A stretch of 40,573 nt of DNA from an uncultured Synechococcaceae cyanobacterium (GTDB taxonomy: Bacteria > Cyanobacteriota > Cyanobacteriia > PCC-6307 > Cyanobiaceae), in the NCBI GenBank assembly GCA_902538695.1, contig CACBGC010000001.1, positions 1 through 40,573 of the forward strand, read 5' to 3'. Under the pieces are notes generated by a model. That model was not told the origin of the DNA. It did not search any database and saw only the letters and a program-made list of their open reading frames with translations. A program made the position numbers and the translations under genes. Shown here in pieces: positions 32,924 to 40,573 of this stretch (position 1 is the first letter of the stretch; the number at the start of each line of letters is the position of its first letter).

Positions 32924-32941
32924 GTAGAAAGAATCTAAATA

Positions 32942-33523
32942 ATGGTAATTAGTTCATCCCATATTTATACAAAGAGTAATCTTGATGTTGTAAATATAAA
33001 TACTGCTAACAAAAATAACTTAAAAAGATTTACACAAAACGGACAAATTCAAATTTTTCACTCTTCATATCGAGGAAGCTATCCATCTATCATAAGAGAC
33101 TCTCTGAGAAATGCTGCTCTTGGTAGGAAAGTGCTGTTAGTACAATTTATGAAAGGAGGGGTCAAGCAAGGAGTTGATAATGCAATAAAGCTATGCGGTA
33201 ATTTAACCTGGATCAGATCATCACATTCATTTGATCAATATAACTCTGAAGCAATTGAAAATAATAAAAATATAAAAAAATCTATTCATGAATCTACTAT
33301 TGAATTATGGAATTTTTGTAAAAAAGAACTCCAGTCTGGCGAAAATGATCAAATCATACTCGATGAAATTTTTTTAGCTATTGAAAAGAAAATTATCGAT
33401 AAAGATGATTTGATTTCAACACTTGAAAACCGATTTATATCAGGAGATGTAATCCTTACTGGTACAGATATACCTAAAGATTTATTATTAATGGCCAACC
33501 AAATCACTGAACTTCGCGCATAA
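32942..33523 (+). CDS. CobO/BtuR-like protein lacking the Walker A motif
   Basis: A 193-residue protein with the layout of cob(I)alamin adenosyltransferase of the CobA/CobO/BtuR type: GRKVLLVQFMKGG (about 61-73), Walker B-like IILDEIFLAI (138-147), GDVILTGTDIPKDLLLMAN (168-186) and terminal ITELRA. However, where CobO has the ATP-binding TGNGKGKTT loop this protein reads HSSYRGSYPS (40-49), with no lysine or GKT. It also stops where the family continues for about 20 more residues (the usual F-x-x-G-V-x-A-Q-x-G-I-D tail). It is therefore probably not an active adenosyltransferase and may have a regulatory or structural role. It is divergent from ntcA. Confidence 0.75.
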   Translation: MVISSSHIYTKSNLDVVNINTANKNNLKRFTQNGQIQIFHSSYRGSYPSIIRDSLRNAALGRKVLLVQFMKGGVKQGVDNAIKLCGNLTWIRSSHSFDQYNSEAIENNKNIKKSIHESTIELWNFCKKELQSGENDQIILDEIFLAIEKKIIDKDDLISTLENRFISGDVILTGTDIPKDLLLMANQITELRA

Positions 33524-33582
33524 GATAATGTTAAAAAATGATCTCTGGATAAATCAAAAAGCCTCGGAAGGAATGATAAAGC

Positions 33583-34119
33583 CCTTTCAATTCCCCATTG
33601 TAGTAATTCATATCTTCGCCAGAGTTTTCTTTGAAAGAAAAACACCTCATGATAAAAAAATCTTGGAGCAATTAGCCAAATTGGACCAAAAGTACTGACA
33701 ATATGATCTGGATCATTTTTGGGGTGATTTACGTGAATATGATGTTGTAGATGAACTCTCGTAAAAACTGGGAAGCTAAACCCTAATAGAATAGCTGAGC
33801 CATGCCCCATTGCTTGATTTATCCAAGGAACTGGATGAGCAGCTTTATGACAGGCATCATGAATAACAGTACCTTCAATATGTAAAGCTAAAAAAGCAGT
33901 GGCTACAAGTAAAGGTAAAGGCCAAACACCTCTATACCATTGCCATATGCTAAGAAACGCTAGAAAATAACCGCCAAAAAATAAACCTAATGTTGGATTC
34001 CAAAAACTTGGCGGATCTACGTAATTTTTAATCTCTTTTTGCCAATTAAATGTTTTTGAAGAATTAGTATTTTTCGTTGTATTTTTACTGGTTAAGTTTG
34101 AAATCGTTTCTTTTATTCT
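33583..34119 (-). pseudogene. crtR: Truncated beta-carotene hydroxylase (crtR), N-terminal half only
   Basis: The reverse strand encodes the start of a CrtR-type di-iron carotenoid hydroxylase, which makes zeaxanthin: EIKNYVDPPSFWNPTLGLFF, two helices, histidine box HDACHKAAH, then HLQHHIHVNHP and RRYELLQWGIER. At about 33583 the similarity stops. The frame continues only as antisense of the cobO-like gene (stop at 33349). The later histidine boxes (HRPF and HLxHHLWP-type) and roughly 130-150 residues are missing, and no other frame supplies them. The 5' end is also damaged: the upstream in-frame ATG (34153-34155) is followed by TAA at 34120-34122, and between that TAA and ATG 33810, inside the conserved region, there is no ATG, GTG or TTG. 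It lies beside tRNA-Leu. Confidence 0.78.
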
Positions 34120-34262
34120 TTAAATAATATAACTAATATTTTTAGATGATTGCATGCTTAAACATAAAAAATTTCTTTTAGGAGATTTTTAATGTGTCAA
34201 ATTAATCATCTTAAGAAAAAAAATTTTTAAAATAAACCTCTTTCAATTATTATTTTATTTGA

Positions 34263-34344
34263 GCGGTCGTGGCGGAATTGGTAGACGCGCGAGTTTTAGG
34301 TACTCGTATCTTCGGGTGTGGGAGTTCAAGTCTCCCCGACCGCA
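34263..34344 (+). tRNA. tRNA-Leu (UAG)
   Basis: A class II tRNA of 82 bases. GCGGTCG (34263-34269) pairs with CGACCGC (34337-34343), discriminator A. The anticodon stem CGAGT/ACTCG surrounds TTTAGGT with anticodon TAG at 34297-34299. A long variable arm (TATCTTCGGGTG region) and the T-arm GTTCAAGTC follow. It reads CUN leucine codons. CCA is not encoded. Confidence 0.96.
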
Positions 34345-34415
34345 CTTAAGGAAATTCTGATAGATAGTTTGTTTCTTGATATCAACTCTTATAATTTAAT
34401 TAAGCAGTTAATTTA

Positions 34416-34865
34416 ATGAATAGTTTGATATTTTATTTGGGAACTTTTTATATTTTGGTTGGGACCATTTTTCTAACTGTACCGATAATTTATCTTGAGC
34501 TCGGTAAACCAAAAGACTTAATAAAAGCTTTTTTAAATTTATTAATAGGTTTGATATTAATAATGAAACATAAAACACTAGATGAATCATTTTTTGTAAT
34601 TTTCCTTTTTTTTACAGTACTAGTTGTTTTTTATCTACTAGAGCTTTTTACATCTAGATGGTACCAATTGACAGATAACGAAAAGAAAAAATTAATTACC
34701 TTTTTGGAGTTTAAAAATAACTTTATGAAAATATTAGAATCCATAAATCTGGTATTTTCTGATTTCACTAATTCTTCAAATTTTTTTAATTTTGGTAGCA
34801 ATAACAAAAATACAACCCAAAAAAAATGGGTAAGAAATGATAAAAATGATAATATAAAAGTCTGA
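34416..34865 (+). CDS. Ycf66-like small membrane protein
   Basis: A 149-residue protein with three hydrophobic segments: 4-27 (LIFYLGTFYILVGTIFLTVPII), 36-50 (DLIKAFLNLLIGLILIM) and 59-78 (FFVIFLFFTVLVVFYLLELF). They are followed by a short basic linker and a low-complexity Asn/Lys/Phe-rich tail. The spacing of helices 2 and 3 with the short KHKTLDES turn and the ExFTSRW end resembles the cyanobacterial/plastid Ycf66 family (GLILFFxGWRLDP...FFAxExIRLR). The match is by pattern only. It sits between tRNA-Leu and ileS, on the same strand as both. Function of the family is unknown. Confidence 0.6.
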   Translation: MNSLIFYLGTFYILVGTIFLTVPIIYLELGKPKDLIKAFLNLLIGLILIMKHKTLDESFFVIFLFFTVLVVFYLLELFTSRWYQLTDNEKKKLITFLEFKNNFMKILESINLVFSDFTNSSNFFNFGSNNKNTTQKKWVRNDKNDNIKV

Positions 34866-34985
34866 AATAAAAAATTTGGTTATTTGAAACATCCCAAAAA
34901 AACTACAGGTCAATTAAGAAAGAATATAATGAATTAGATTTATTTAAATAATTCTTTTGATCACCAATATTTCTTATATCGTCGA

Positions 34986-37892
34986 ATGAAATCTCAAAAT
35001 AGCAAAGAACAAAAATCAGACTTTTCTTATAAAGAAACTTTAAATTTATTAAAAACTGACTTCTCAATGCGCGCCAATTCAGTTGTAAGAGAACCTGAGA
35101 TACAGAATTTTTGGGCTAATAATGATATTGATTTCCAATTAGGTTCAAACAATTCAGGCGAAATATTTACATTACATGATGGCCCTCCTTATGCAAATGG
35201 AGCTCTTCATATGGGTCATGCCCTTAATAAAGTTTTAAAAGACATAATTAATAAGTACAAAACCTTAAGAGGATTTAGGGTTCATTTCGTACCTGGTTGG
35301 GACTGTCATGGATTACCGATTGAATTAAAAGTTCTTCAGAATTTAAAATCTGATGAAAGAAAGAATCTTGACACTCTAAATTTAAGAAAAAAAGCAACAG
35401 ATTATGCCTATATCCAAATTAATAATCAAAAGGAGGGTTTCAAAAGGTGGGGTATATGGGGAAATTGGGATAACCCTTACTTAACTCTTAAGAAAAGTTA
35501 TGAATCTGCTCAAATTGGAGTATTTGGGAAAATGTTTTTAAATGGATATATATATCGAGGTCTTAAACCTGTCCATTGGAGTCCAAGTTCGAGGACTGCA
35601 CTTGCAGAAGCAGAATTAGAATATCCGGATGAACATTATTCAAAAAGTATTTATGTTTCATTAAAAATTACTAATATATCTGAGCAAATTCTATTAAATT
35701 TCAACCAAGAAAATCTTAATATCAAAAAAGATTTTTTTCAAAATAATTCTTTTATAACTATTTGGACCACTACTCCTTGGACCATACCTGCAAATGAAGC
35801 AGTTGCAGTAAATCCAAAAATAAAGTACGTTTTTGCTATCGATGAAGAGAAACAAATTTTCCTTTTTGCAAAGGATTTATCTTCTGAAATAAGTAAGAAA
35901 TTTAATAAAGATTTCAAGGTGCTTTTAGAGGTTAGAGGCTCTGAATTGGAAAATATTGAATATCAACATCCTACTAAGGATAAAAATTGCAGAATCTTGA
36001 TTGGGGGAGATTACATTACGACAGAATCAGGTACTGGAATTGTTCATACTGCACCCGGTCATGGGATAGATGACTTTAATGTGGGGCAAAAATATGATTT
36101 ACCTATTACATGTGTTGTTGATGAAAAAGGGAACTTAAATGAATCTTCTGGACAATTTCAAGGATCCAATGTCCTGAAAGATGCCAATGATTTAATTATT
36201 GAATATTTAAAAGGAAATAATTTGCTTCTATTACAAGAAAATTATAAACATAGATATCCGTATGATTGGAGAACCAAAAAACCGACTATTTTTAGGGCAA
36301 CAGAACAATGGTTTGCCTCTGTAGATGGCTTTAGATCATCTACATTAAAGGCAATCGAAGATGTTGTATGGATGCCAGAGACTGGAAAGAAAAGAATTTA
36401 TTCTATGGTTGTTGCGAGAGGAGATTGGTGTATTTCTAGACAGAGGTCATGGGGTGTACCTATTCCAGTTTTTTATAAAAAAAATGGTAATGATATCCTA
36501 CTTAGCAACGAGACAATTAATCATATTCAAGAACTTTTTAGTGAACATGGAGCAGATATTTGGTGGGATTGGGATGTTAAGAATCTTTTGCCTGAAAGTT
36601 ATGCAAAAGAATCGGATCAATGGAAAAAAGGGACAGATACAATGGATGTTTGGTTCGATTCAGGATCTAGCTGGGCCGCAGTATGTGAACTGAGAAGTGA
36701 ATTAAAGTATCCAGCAGATCTTTATTTAGAGGGCTCAGATCAGCATCGAGGATGGTTTCAGTCTTCTTTGCTAACATCTGTTGCAGTCAATAATAAACCT
36801 CCCTATAAGAAAGTTTTAACTCATGGTTTTGCACTTGATGAAAATGGAAGAAAAATGAGTAAATCCTTAGGAAATGTTGTTGACCCAAATATAATTATTA
36901 ATGGAGGTAATAATAAAAAAACTGACCCAGCTTATGGTGCTGATGTTTTAAGGCTATGGGTAAGCTCTGTAGATTATTCAGTTGATGTTCCAATTGGTTC
37001 AAATATACTCAAGCAACTTTCAGACGTTTACAGAAAAGTTCGTAATACTGCAAGATATTTGCTAGGTAATATTCATGATTATGATCCTAATATTGATAGT
37101 TTTGAAATTGATCAATTACCTCTCTTAGATCAATGGATGTTAGGCAGACTAGTTGAGGTTACAGATGAAATATCAAATGCTTATGAAAATTATGAATTTT
37201 CAAAATTTTTCCAAATCTTGCAAAGTTTTTGTGTTGTAGATCTATCAAATTTTTATTTGGATATTGCGAAGGATAGGCTGTATGTAAGTTCTAAATCACA
37301 ATTTAGGAGAAGATCATGTCAGTTCGTCATGTCAAAAGTTGTTGAAAATTTAGCTGTACTTATTTCTCCAGTACTTTGTCATATGGCTGAAGATATTTGG
37401 CAAAATATTCCATATTCAACTAAAGAAAAATCAGTATTTCAAAGAGGATGGCCAATATTTTCGCAGTCATGGAAAAATCAAATTCTTAATGAACACATTG
37501 CAAATTTAAGAAATTTGAGAGTTGAAATTAACAAGGCTATAGAAGGATGTAGAAACAAACAAATCATTGGAGCAGCTTTGGAAACTGAAGTTAATTATTT
37601 ACCTGAAGATAAAGTTTTAAAAGATTCACTTACGTGGCTAAAAGAATTTGGCAATCAAGATGTAGATTTATTTAGGGATTGGCTTATAGTATCAAACTTC
37701 CAAGTGGTATCTGATTTAGTGGAAAATTCTCTAATTATTGATAACAGTGCACTTGGAAAAATACAAATATTAAAAGCTCAAGGTCAAAAATGTGATAGGT
37801 GTTGGCATTATCAAAAAGAAACTTTTATTGGAATACAAAATACAAAATTATGCAAAAGATGTTCAAATATTATTAATTTTGAATTTATTTAA
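34986..37892 (+). CDS. ileS: Isoleucyl-tRNA synthetase
   Basis: Class I synthetase that charges tRNA-Ile, 968 residues, bacterial type. The HIGH signature is HMGH at 75-78 in DGPPYANGALHMGHAL. The editing (CP1) domain has TIWTTTPWTIPANEAVAV and GTGIVHTAPGHGIDDF. KMSKS is exact at 623-627 (GRKMSKSLGNVVDP). A C-terminal zinc knuckle is formed by C936, C939, C956 and C959 (KCDRCWHY and CKRC). DVWFDSGSSWA and GSDQHRGWFQSSL complete the core. ATG start. Its end overlaps the convergent DUF7734-like gene by four bases. Confidence 0.97.
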   Translation: MKSQNSKEQKSDFSYKETLNLLKTDFSMRANSVVREPEIQNFWANNDIDFQLGSNNSGEIFTLHDGPPYANGALHMGHALNKVLKDIINKYKTLRGFRVHFVPGWDCHGLPIELKVLQNLKSDERKNLDTLNLRKKATDYAYIQINNQKEGFKRWGIWGNWDNPYLTLKKSYESAQIGVFGKMFLNGYIYRGLKPVHWSPSSRTALAEAELEYPDEHYSKSIYVSLKITNISEQILLNFNQENLNIKKDFFQNNSFITIWTTTPWTIPANEAVAVNPKIKYVFAIDEEKQIFLFAKDLSSEISKKFNKDFKVLLEVRGSELENIEYQHPTKDKNCRILIGGDYITTESGTGIVHTAPGHGIDDFNVGQKYDLPITCVVDEKGNLNESSGQFQGSNVLKDANDLIIEYLKGNNLLLLQENYKHRYPYDWRTKKPTIFRATEQWFASVDGFRSSTLKAIEDVVWMPETGKKRIYSMVVARGDWCISRQRSWGVPIPVFYKKNGNDILLSNETINHIQELFSEHGADIWWDWDVKNLLPESYAKESDQWKKGTDTMDVWFDSGSSWAAVCELRSELKYPADLYLEGSDQHRGWFQSSLLTSVAVNNKPPYKKVLTHGFALDENGRKMSKSLGNVVDPNIIINGGNNKKTDPAYGADVLRLWVSSVDYSVDVPIGSNILKQLSDVYRKVRNTARYLLGNIHDYDPNIDSFEIDQLPLLDQWMLGRLVEVTDEISNAYENYEFSKFFQILQSFCVVDLSNFYLDIAKDRLYVSSKSQFRRRSCQFVMSKVVENLAVLISPVLCHMAEDIWQNIPYSTKEKSVFQRGWPIFSQSWKNQILNEHIANLRNLRVEINKAIEGCRNKQIIGAALETEVNYLPEDKVLKDSLTWLKEFGNQDVDLFRDWLIVSNFQVVSDLVENSLIIDNSALGKIQILKAQGQKCDRCWHYQKETFIGIQNTKLCKRCSNIINFEFI

Positions 37893-38197
37893 ATCCAGTT
37901 TTTTTGATTCAAAAAGAAAACTGAGTTTTCGTTTTCTCTTATAAAATTTTCTCCGGTCTCTGTTAACGGTGCTTTATAAAGCTTAAAATTATTAATTATA
38001 TAATTAAGTGCTATTACTTTTTTATCTGAATCTATTTCAATTGGATGAGTTGTTGAACTACTGAAACCTCTGAAAATAATAATTTCTAATTGTTCTTTTT
38101 GATTTTTTTTTTGAATGAAACCCTCTAGTTTGAGTATCCTATCAGGTATCTTGGAACTAATTTTTTCAAGACTATTTATTAAATCAATTTTTGTCAT
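37889..38197 (-). CDS. Small conserved protein, DUF7734-like
   Basis: About 102 residues. The central block EQLEIIIFRGFSSSTTHPIEIDSDKKVI matches the conserved pattern (xVVIFKGFSSSLxRPTxxDPDxPVL) of a cyanobacterial/chloroplast family I know as DUF7734. No transmembrane helix or catalytic motif is seen. Two ATGs are possible, 38224 and 38197. The inner one is preferred because MTKIDLINSLEKISSKIPDR aligns with where the family begins and it reduces the overlap with the upstream DUF3177 gene from 41 to 14 bases. It overlaps the end of ileS by four bases. Function unknown. Confidence 0.65.
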   Translation of the reverse strand: MTKIDLINSLEKISSKIPDRILKLEGFIQKKNQKEQLEIIIFRGFSSSTTHPIEIDSDKKVIALNYIINNFKLYKAPLTETGENFIRENENSVFFLNQKNWI

Positions 38198-38807
38198 TTT
38201 CTGAGAAGTAAGAGTTTCTTCCATTTTTAGGTAATTTGATTATTGACCATTGAATGAGGCCTAAAATATAGATTAATAATGAAAATAATCCTAAGAATTT
38301 TGCTATAGGCTGAGTAAAGTTAGCTCCAAAGAAAAAATTAAATAAATTTTTAAAAATAAGATATAAATTTGAAGAAGGCTGAAGCCATATTGCACATGCA
38401 TCAGAATTAATAAAAGAAAAGCAGTTAAAGTTTTGTAAACTCTGAATAAAGAAATTGAGAGATATAAAAGTTATCGTCCATCTCCAAATTTTTGTCGTTG
38501 TGGTGAGAGAGTAAGAAAAATCATATTCTCTTAACTCATCATTAATGTCGTCCCAAAACCAAACTGAAACTGTCATTAGTAATGTTGAAATATTTGTTAT
38601 CACGAGAGCATAATTATATTTACCTATTAATAGAAGAAGGCTTATAAAAAATAAAAGGGATATTTTCCAATAAATTGAAAGAAGTTTATTAACTGCTTTA
38701 TTTCTTTTTTTAATTGACCACAAGGATAGAGTAATTGGAATACCAATAAGGAAAATTATTGAAAGTTGAAAGGATAGCCAAATAGAAAGTTGATTAAAAA
38801 CGTTCAA
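38184..38807 (-). CDS. DUF3177 family membrane protein
   Basis: A 207-residue inner-membrane protein with about six hydrophobic helices (roughly 8-28, 45-62, 66-84, 107-123, 140-156 and 168-186). KLLSIYWKISLLFFISLLLLIG followed by VWFWDDINDEL and the CAIWLQPSS segment agree with the cyanobacterial DUF3177 family. No enzyme motif is seen. It is upstream of, and overlaps, the DUF7734-like gene on the same strand, so both are likely translated from one transcript. It is divergent from trmB across 122 bases. Confidence 0.78.
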   Translation of the reverse strand: MNVFNQLSIWLSFQLSIIFLIGIPITLSLWSIKKRNKAVNKLLSIYWKISLLFFISLLLLIGKYNYALVITNISTLLMTVSVWFWDDINDELREYDFSYSLTTTTKIWRWTITFISLNFFIQSLQNFNCFSFINSDACAIWLQPSSNLYLIFKNLFNFFFGANFTQPIAKFLGLFSLLIYILGLIQWSIIKLPKNGRNSYFSENDKN

Positions 38808-38929
38808 AACTTTTTCTTTTTAAATACATAATAATTAAACATCAAACTGTTACTTTTGAACTTACTATTGTCATAGTTATGAATATTATGCATCCTTATA
38901 TTATTGCCTAAAAATATATTAATAACTTT

Positions 38930-39559
38930 ATGAGACAGCATGTTAATCCTCTTAGTAGTAATTTTAATCAAATTGAGAGAATTCCTTCTTTGAGCGACAT
39001 GTTTGGAAATTCTAAATTGAATCTTCATTTGGATATAGGTTGTGCTGCTGGTGAGTTTTTATTCGATTTAGCTTTAGTTAATACTAGTTGGAATTATTTG
39101 GGAATTGAAATTCGTGAGAAATTAGTCAAAAATGCTAAATTAAAAGTGATTGAAAAAGAAATCAAAAATCTATATTTTTTATTTGGTAATGCTAATAATA
39201 TTTTGAATGATGTCCAAAGTAAATTTATTATCAAAAATCTAAAAAGCATTTCTTTTAATTTTCCTGATCCGTGGTTTAAAAAGAGACATTTTAAAAGGCG
39301 TGTAATTCAGCCAGAATTTATTAATATTCTCTCATGTTCATTACAAAAAGGGACCCTAATTTTTATTAAAACAGATGTAAAGGATCTATTCGATTACATG
39401 GATAGCACTATATCAAGTAATTTTTATTTTAAAAAAATAGATAAAAAAGATTTTAATTATTCCGAAAGTTTTAATCCAAGTAAAGTTAAAACTAATCGTG
39501 AAAAGTATGTGATTGTTAACCAACTCGAAATTTTTGAAAGGATTTATATAAAAAATTGA
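38930..39559 (+). CDS. trmB: tRNA (guanine-N7-)-methyltransferase
   Basis: Methylates G46 in the variable loop of tRNAs using SAM. 209 residues. The SAM-binding motif I is LHLDIGCAAGEFLFDLA (33-49), followed by YLGIEIREKLV, and the catalytic/tRNA-binding signature is NFPDPWFKKRHFKRRVIQ (about 108-125), characteristic of TrmB. The C-terminal TNREKY motif is also present (KTNREKYVI). ATG start. It ends seven bases before the convergent glmM. Confidence 0.94.
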   Translation: MRQHVNPLSSNFNQIERIPSLSDMFGNSKLNLHLDIGCAAGEFLFDLALVNTSWNYLGIEIREKLVKNAKLKVIEKEIKNLYFLFGNANNILNDVQSKFIIKNLKSISFNFPDPWFKKRHFKRRVIQPEFINILSCSLQKGTLIFIKTDVKDLFDYMDSTISSNFYFKKIDKKDFNYSESFNPSKVKTNREKYVIVNQLEIFERIYIKN

Positions 39560-39566
39560 TTAATTA

Positions 39567-40573
39567 TTAGTTAATTATTTTATTAATTTCTAAAAAGAGT
39601 TTGTTTGTTATTTCGCTAGATAAGGAATTAACTGCCTCATGATTTTTGGCTTCAACTAGAACTCTAATTAAAGGTTCTGTCCCACTAGGCCTTATATAAA
39701 CTCTACAATTATCCGAATGTAATGCCTGAAAATTTTCTATAGTTTGATCGATTAAGATTTTTGTTTTTGGATTTAATTTTTTAAAATTAAAATCTAATTT
39801 GATATTGGTTAGTTTTTGAGGAAGAGGTTCGAAACTACTTTTAAGCCAGTCATTTAAATTAATATTTTTTACTTTACAATATTTAGAAATTTGAAGTGCA
39901 GTCAATATCCCATCTCCGGAAAAGTTATTAATTTTTGAGAGTATATGACCTGACTGCTCCCCTCCTAAATCAGCTCTTTTTTCCTTAATTGCGTCATGTA
40001 CATATTTATCTCCTACGTTAGTTCTATGTAAAATTCCTCCAATTTTCTTCCAAGCACTTTCAAAACCTAAGTTTGCCATTTGCGTTGATATTAATAAATT
40101 ATTTGTAAGCATTTTTTGTTCCATTAGCTCTCTGCCCCAAAGAAAAAGAATGTGATCTCCATCTAAAATATTACCTTTGGAATCCATTCCAATTACTCTA
40201 TCGGCATCTCCATCAAAGCTAAAACCCATATCTGCAGGATTCTCTCTTAATGCTTTTTTTAATGGTTCGAGGTTAGTAGAACCACAATTCATATTAATTT
40301 TCAAACCATTATTAGAGTTATTGATAACTCTTACTTCAGCACCAAGAGCCTGAAAAATTTTTTTTGCGCAGGTTGTCGCTGATCCATAGCATGTGTCTAA
40401 AATTATTTTCAACCCACTTAGATTTTCTCCATCCATTGTTTGGATAAGGCTTTTAATATAAATATCCATAAGACCTTTATTTGTTTTTAGGGGGATCACT
40501 TTTTTAGGACCTGATATATTTTGATTCGACTCTTCAATTAATTTTTGAATTTTATTTTCTAGATACTTTGTAA
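39567..40573 (-). CDS. glmM: Phosphoglucosamine mutase, C-terminal part
   Basis: Converts glucosamine-6-phosphate to glucosamine-1-phosphate for UDP-GlcNAc, peptidoglycan and LPS. The gene runs off the right edge; the frame stays open to the last bases, so the N-terminal domain with the catalytic-serine loop (usually ASHNP) lies outside. Visible motifs in order: metal loop FSFDGDADRVIG, sugar loop GGEQSGH and phosphate-binding IRPSGTEPLIRV. GEQSGH, rather than the GEESGG of the other mutase in this window (2541-3995), marks the GlmM subfamily. About 335 residues of a roughly 450-residue protein are present. Confidence 0.92.
   Translation of the reverse strand, partial: TKYLENKIQKLIEESNQNISGPKKVIPLKTNKGLMDIYIKSLIQTMDGENLSGLKIILDTCYGSATTCAKKIFQALGAEVRVINNSNNGLKINMNCGSTNLEPLKKALRENPADMGFSFDGDADRVIGMDSKGNILDGDHILFLWGRELMEQKMLTNNLLISTQMANLGFESAWKKIGGILHRTNVGDKYVHDAIKEKRADLGGEQSGHILSKINNFSGDGILTALQISKYCKVKNINLNDWLKSSFEPLPQKLTNIKLDFNFKKLNPKTKILIDQTIENFQALHSDNCRVYIRPSGTEPLIRVLVEAKNHEAVNSLSSEITNKLFLEINKIIN

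Noticed and set aside
33349..33582. Continuation of the crtR reading frame as a genuine C-terminal domain
   Set aside because: These codons are largely the antisense of the well-supported cobO-like gene, show no hydroxylase motifs or membrane-helix pattern, and are best explained as read-through after truncation.
34120..34262. Attachment site or integration scar next to tRNA-Leu
   Set aside because: I looked for a repeat of the tRNA 3' end downstream and for integrase-like sequence and saw neither; the damaged crtR is more simply a deletion or point-mutation event.

Overview
The window is a compact, AT-rich (roughly 30% G+C by eye) cyanobacterial chromosome segment. It almost certainly comes from a high-light-type Prochlorococcus. 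Several things point that way: photosystem II genes psbK, psbI, psbN and psbH; ntcA and amt1; a run of cyanobacteria-specific DUF families (DUF3155, DUF3181, DUF3146, DUF3084, DUF3177, DUF3769, a Ycf66-like protein); near-absent intergenic space with many overlapping gene ends; frequent TTG/GTG starts; and three single tRNA genes. I see no phage, transposon, CRISPR array or genomic-island signature. It looks like core genome.

Layout: 1-6.9 kb holds the end of hisB, a carotenoid oxygenase, rdgB and a phosphohexomutase (reverse), a TM0106-type nuclease, ygfZ and pyrE. At 7.0-16.1 kb are tRNA(CAU), a CNNM/CBS membrane protein, a Gfo/Idh/MocA oxidoreductase, psbK, tgt, cobS, a Hik2/CSK-like histidine kinase, DUF3155 behind a structured leader, an esterase, purH and a DoxX protein. 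At 16.2-22.3 kb are ispH, amt1 with a textbook NtcA promoter and a strong terminator, sfsA, murJ, two small conserved proteins and tRNA-Arg(ACG). At 22.3-26.9 kb is the tightly packed run glyA-cinA-leuC-leuD. At 26.9-32.8 kb are an LptD/OstA-like envelope protein, psbI, psbN, psbH, pth, DUF3146, a RuvC/YqgF-fold protein, DUF3084 and ntcA. At 32.9-40.6 kb are a CobO-like protein, a broken beta-carotene hydroxylase (crtR), tRNA-Leu(UAG), a Ycf66-like protein, ileS, two small conserved proteins, trmB and the 3' part of glmM.

How the genes connect: ntcA and its classic target amt1 lie in the same window. Both carry GTA-N8-TAC-type sites (the ntcA site has one mismatch) with matching distance to an identical -10 hexamer. 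The photosynthesis genes psbK, psbI and psbN are too short for ordinary ORF cut-offs and were read directly from the sequence. The main anomaly is crtR: only its N-terminal half is present, it has no usable start codon (an in-frame TAA follows the nearest upstream ATG), and its reading frame runs into the antisense of the neighbouring cobO-like gene. A second oddity is that this CobO-like protein has lost the Walker A loop of the family. I did not find a convincing new defence or mobile system here.
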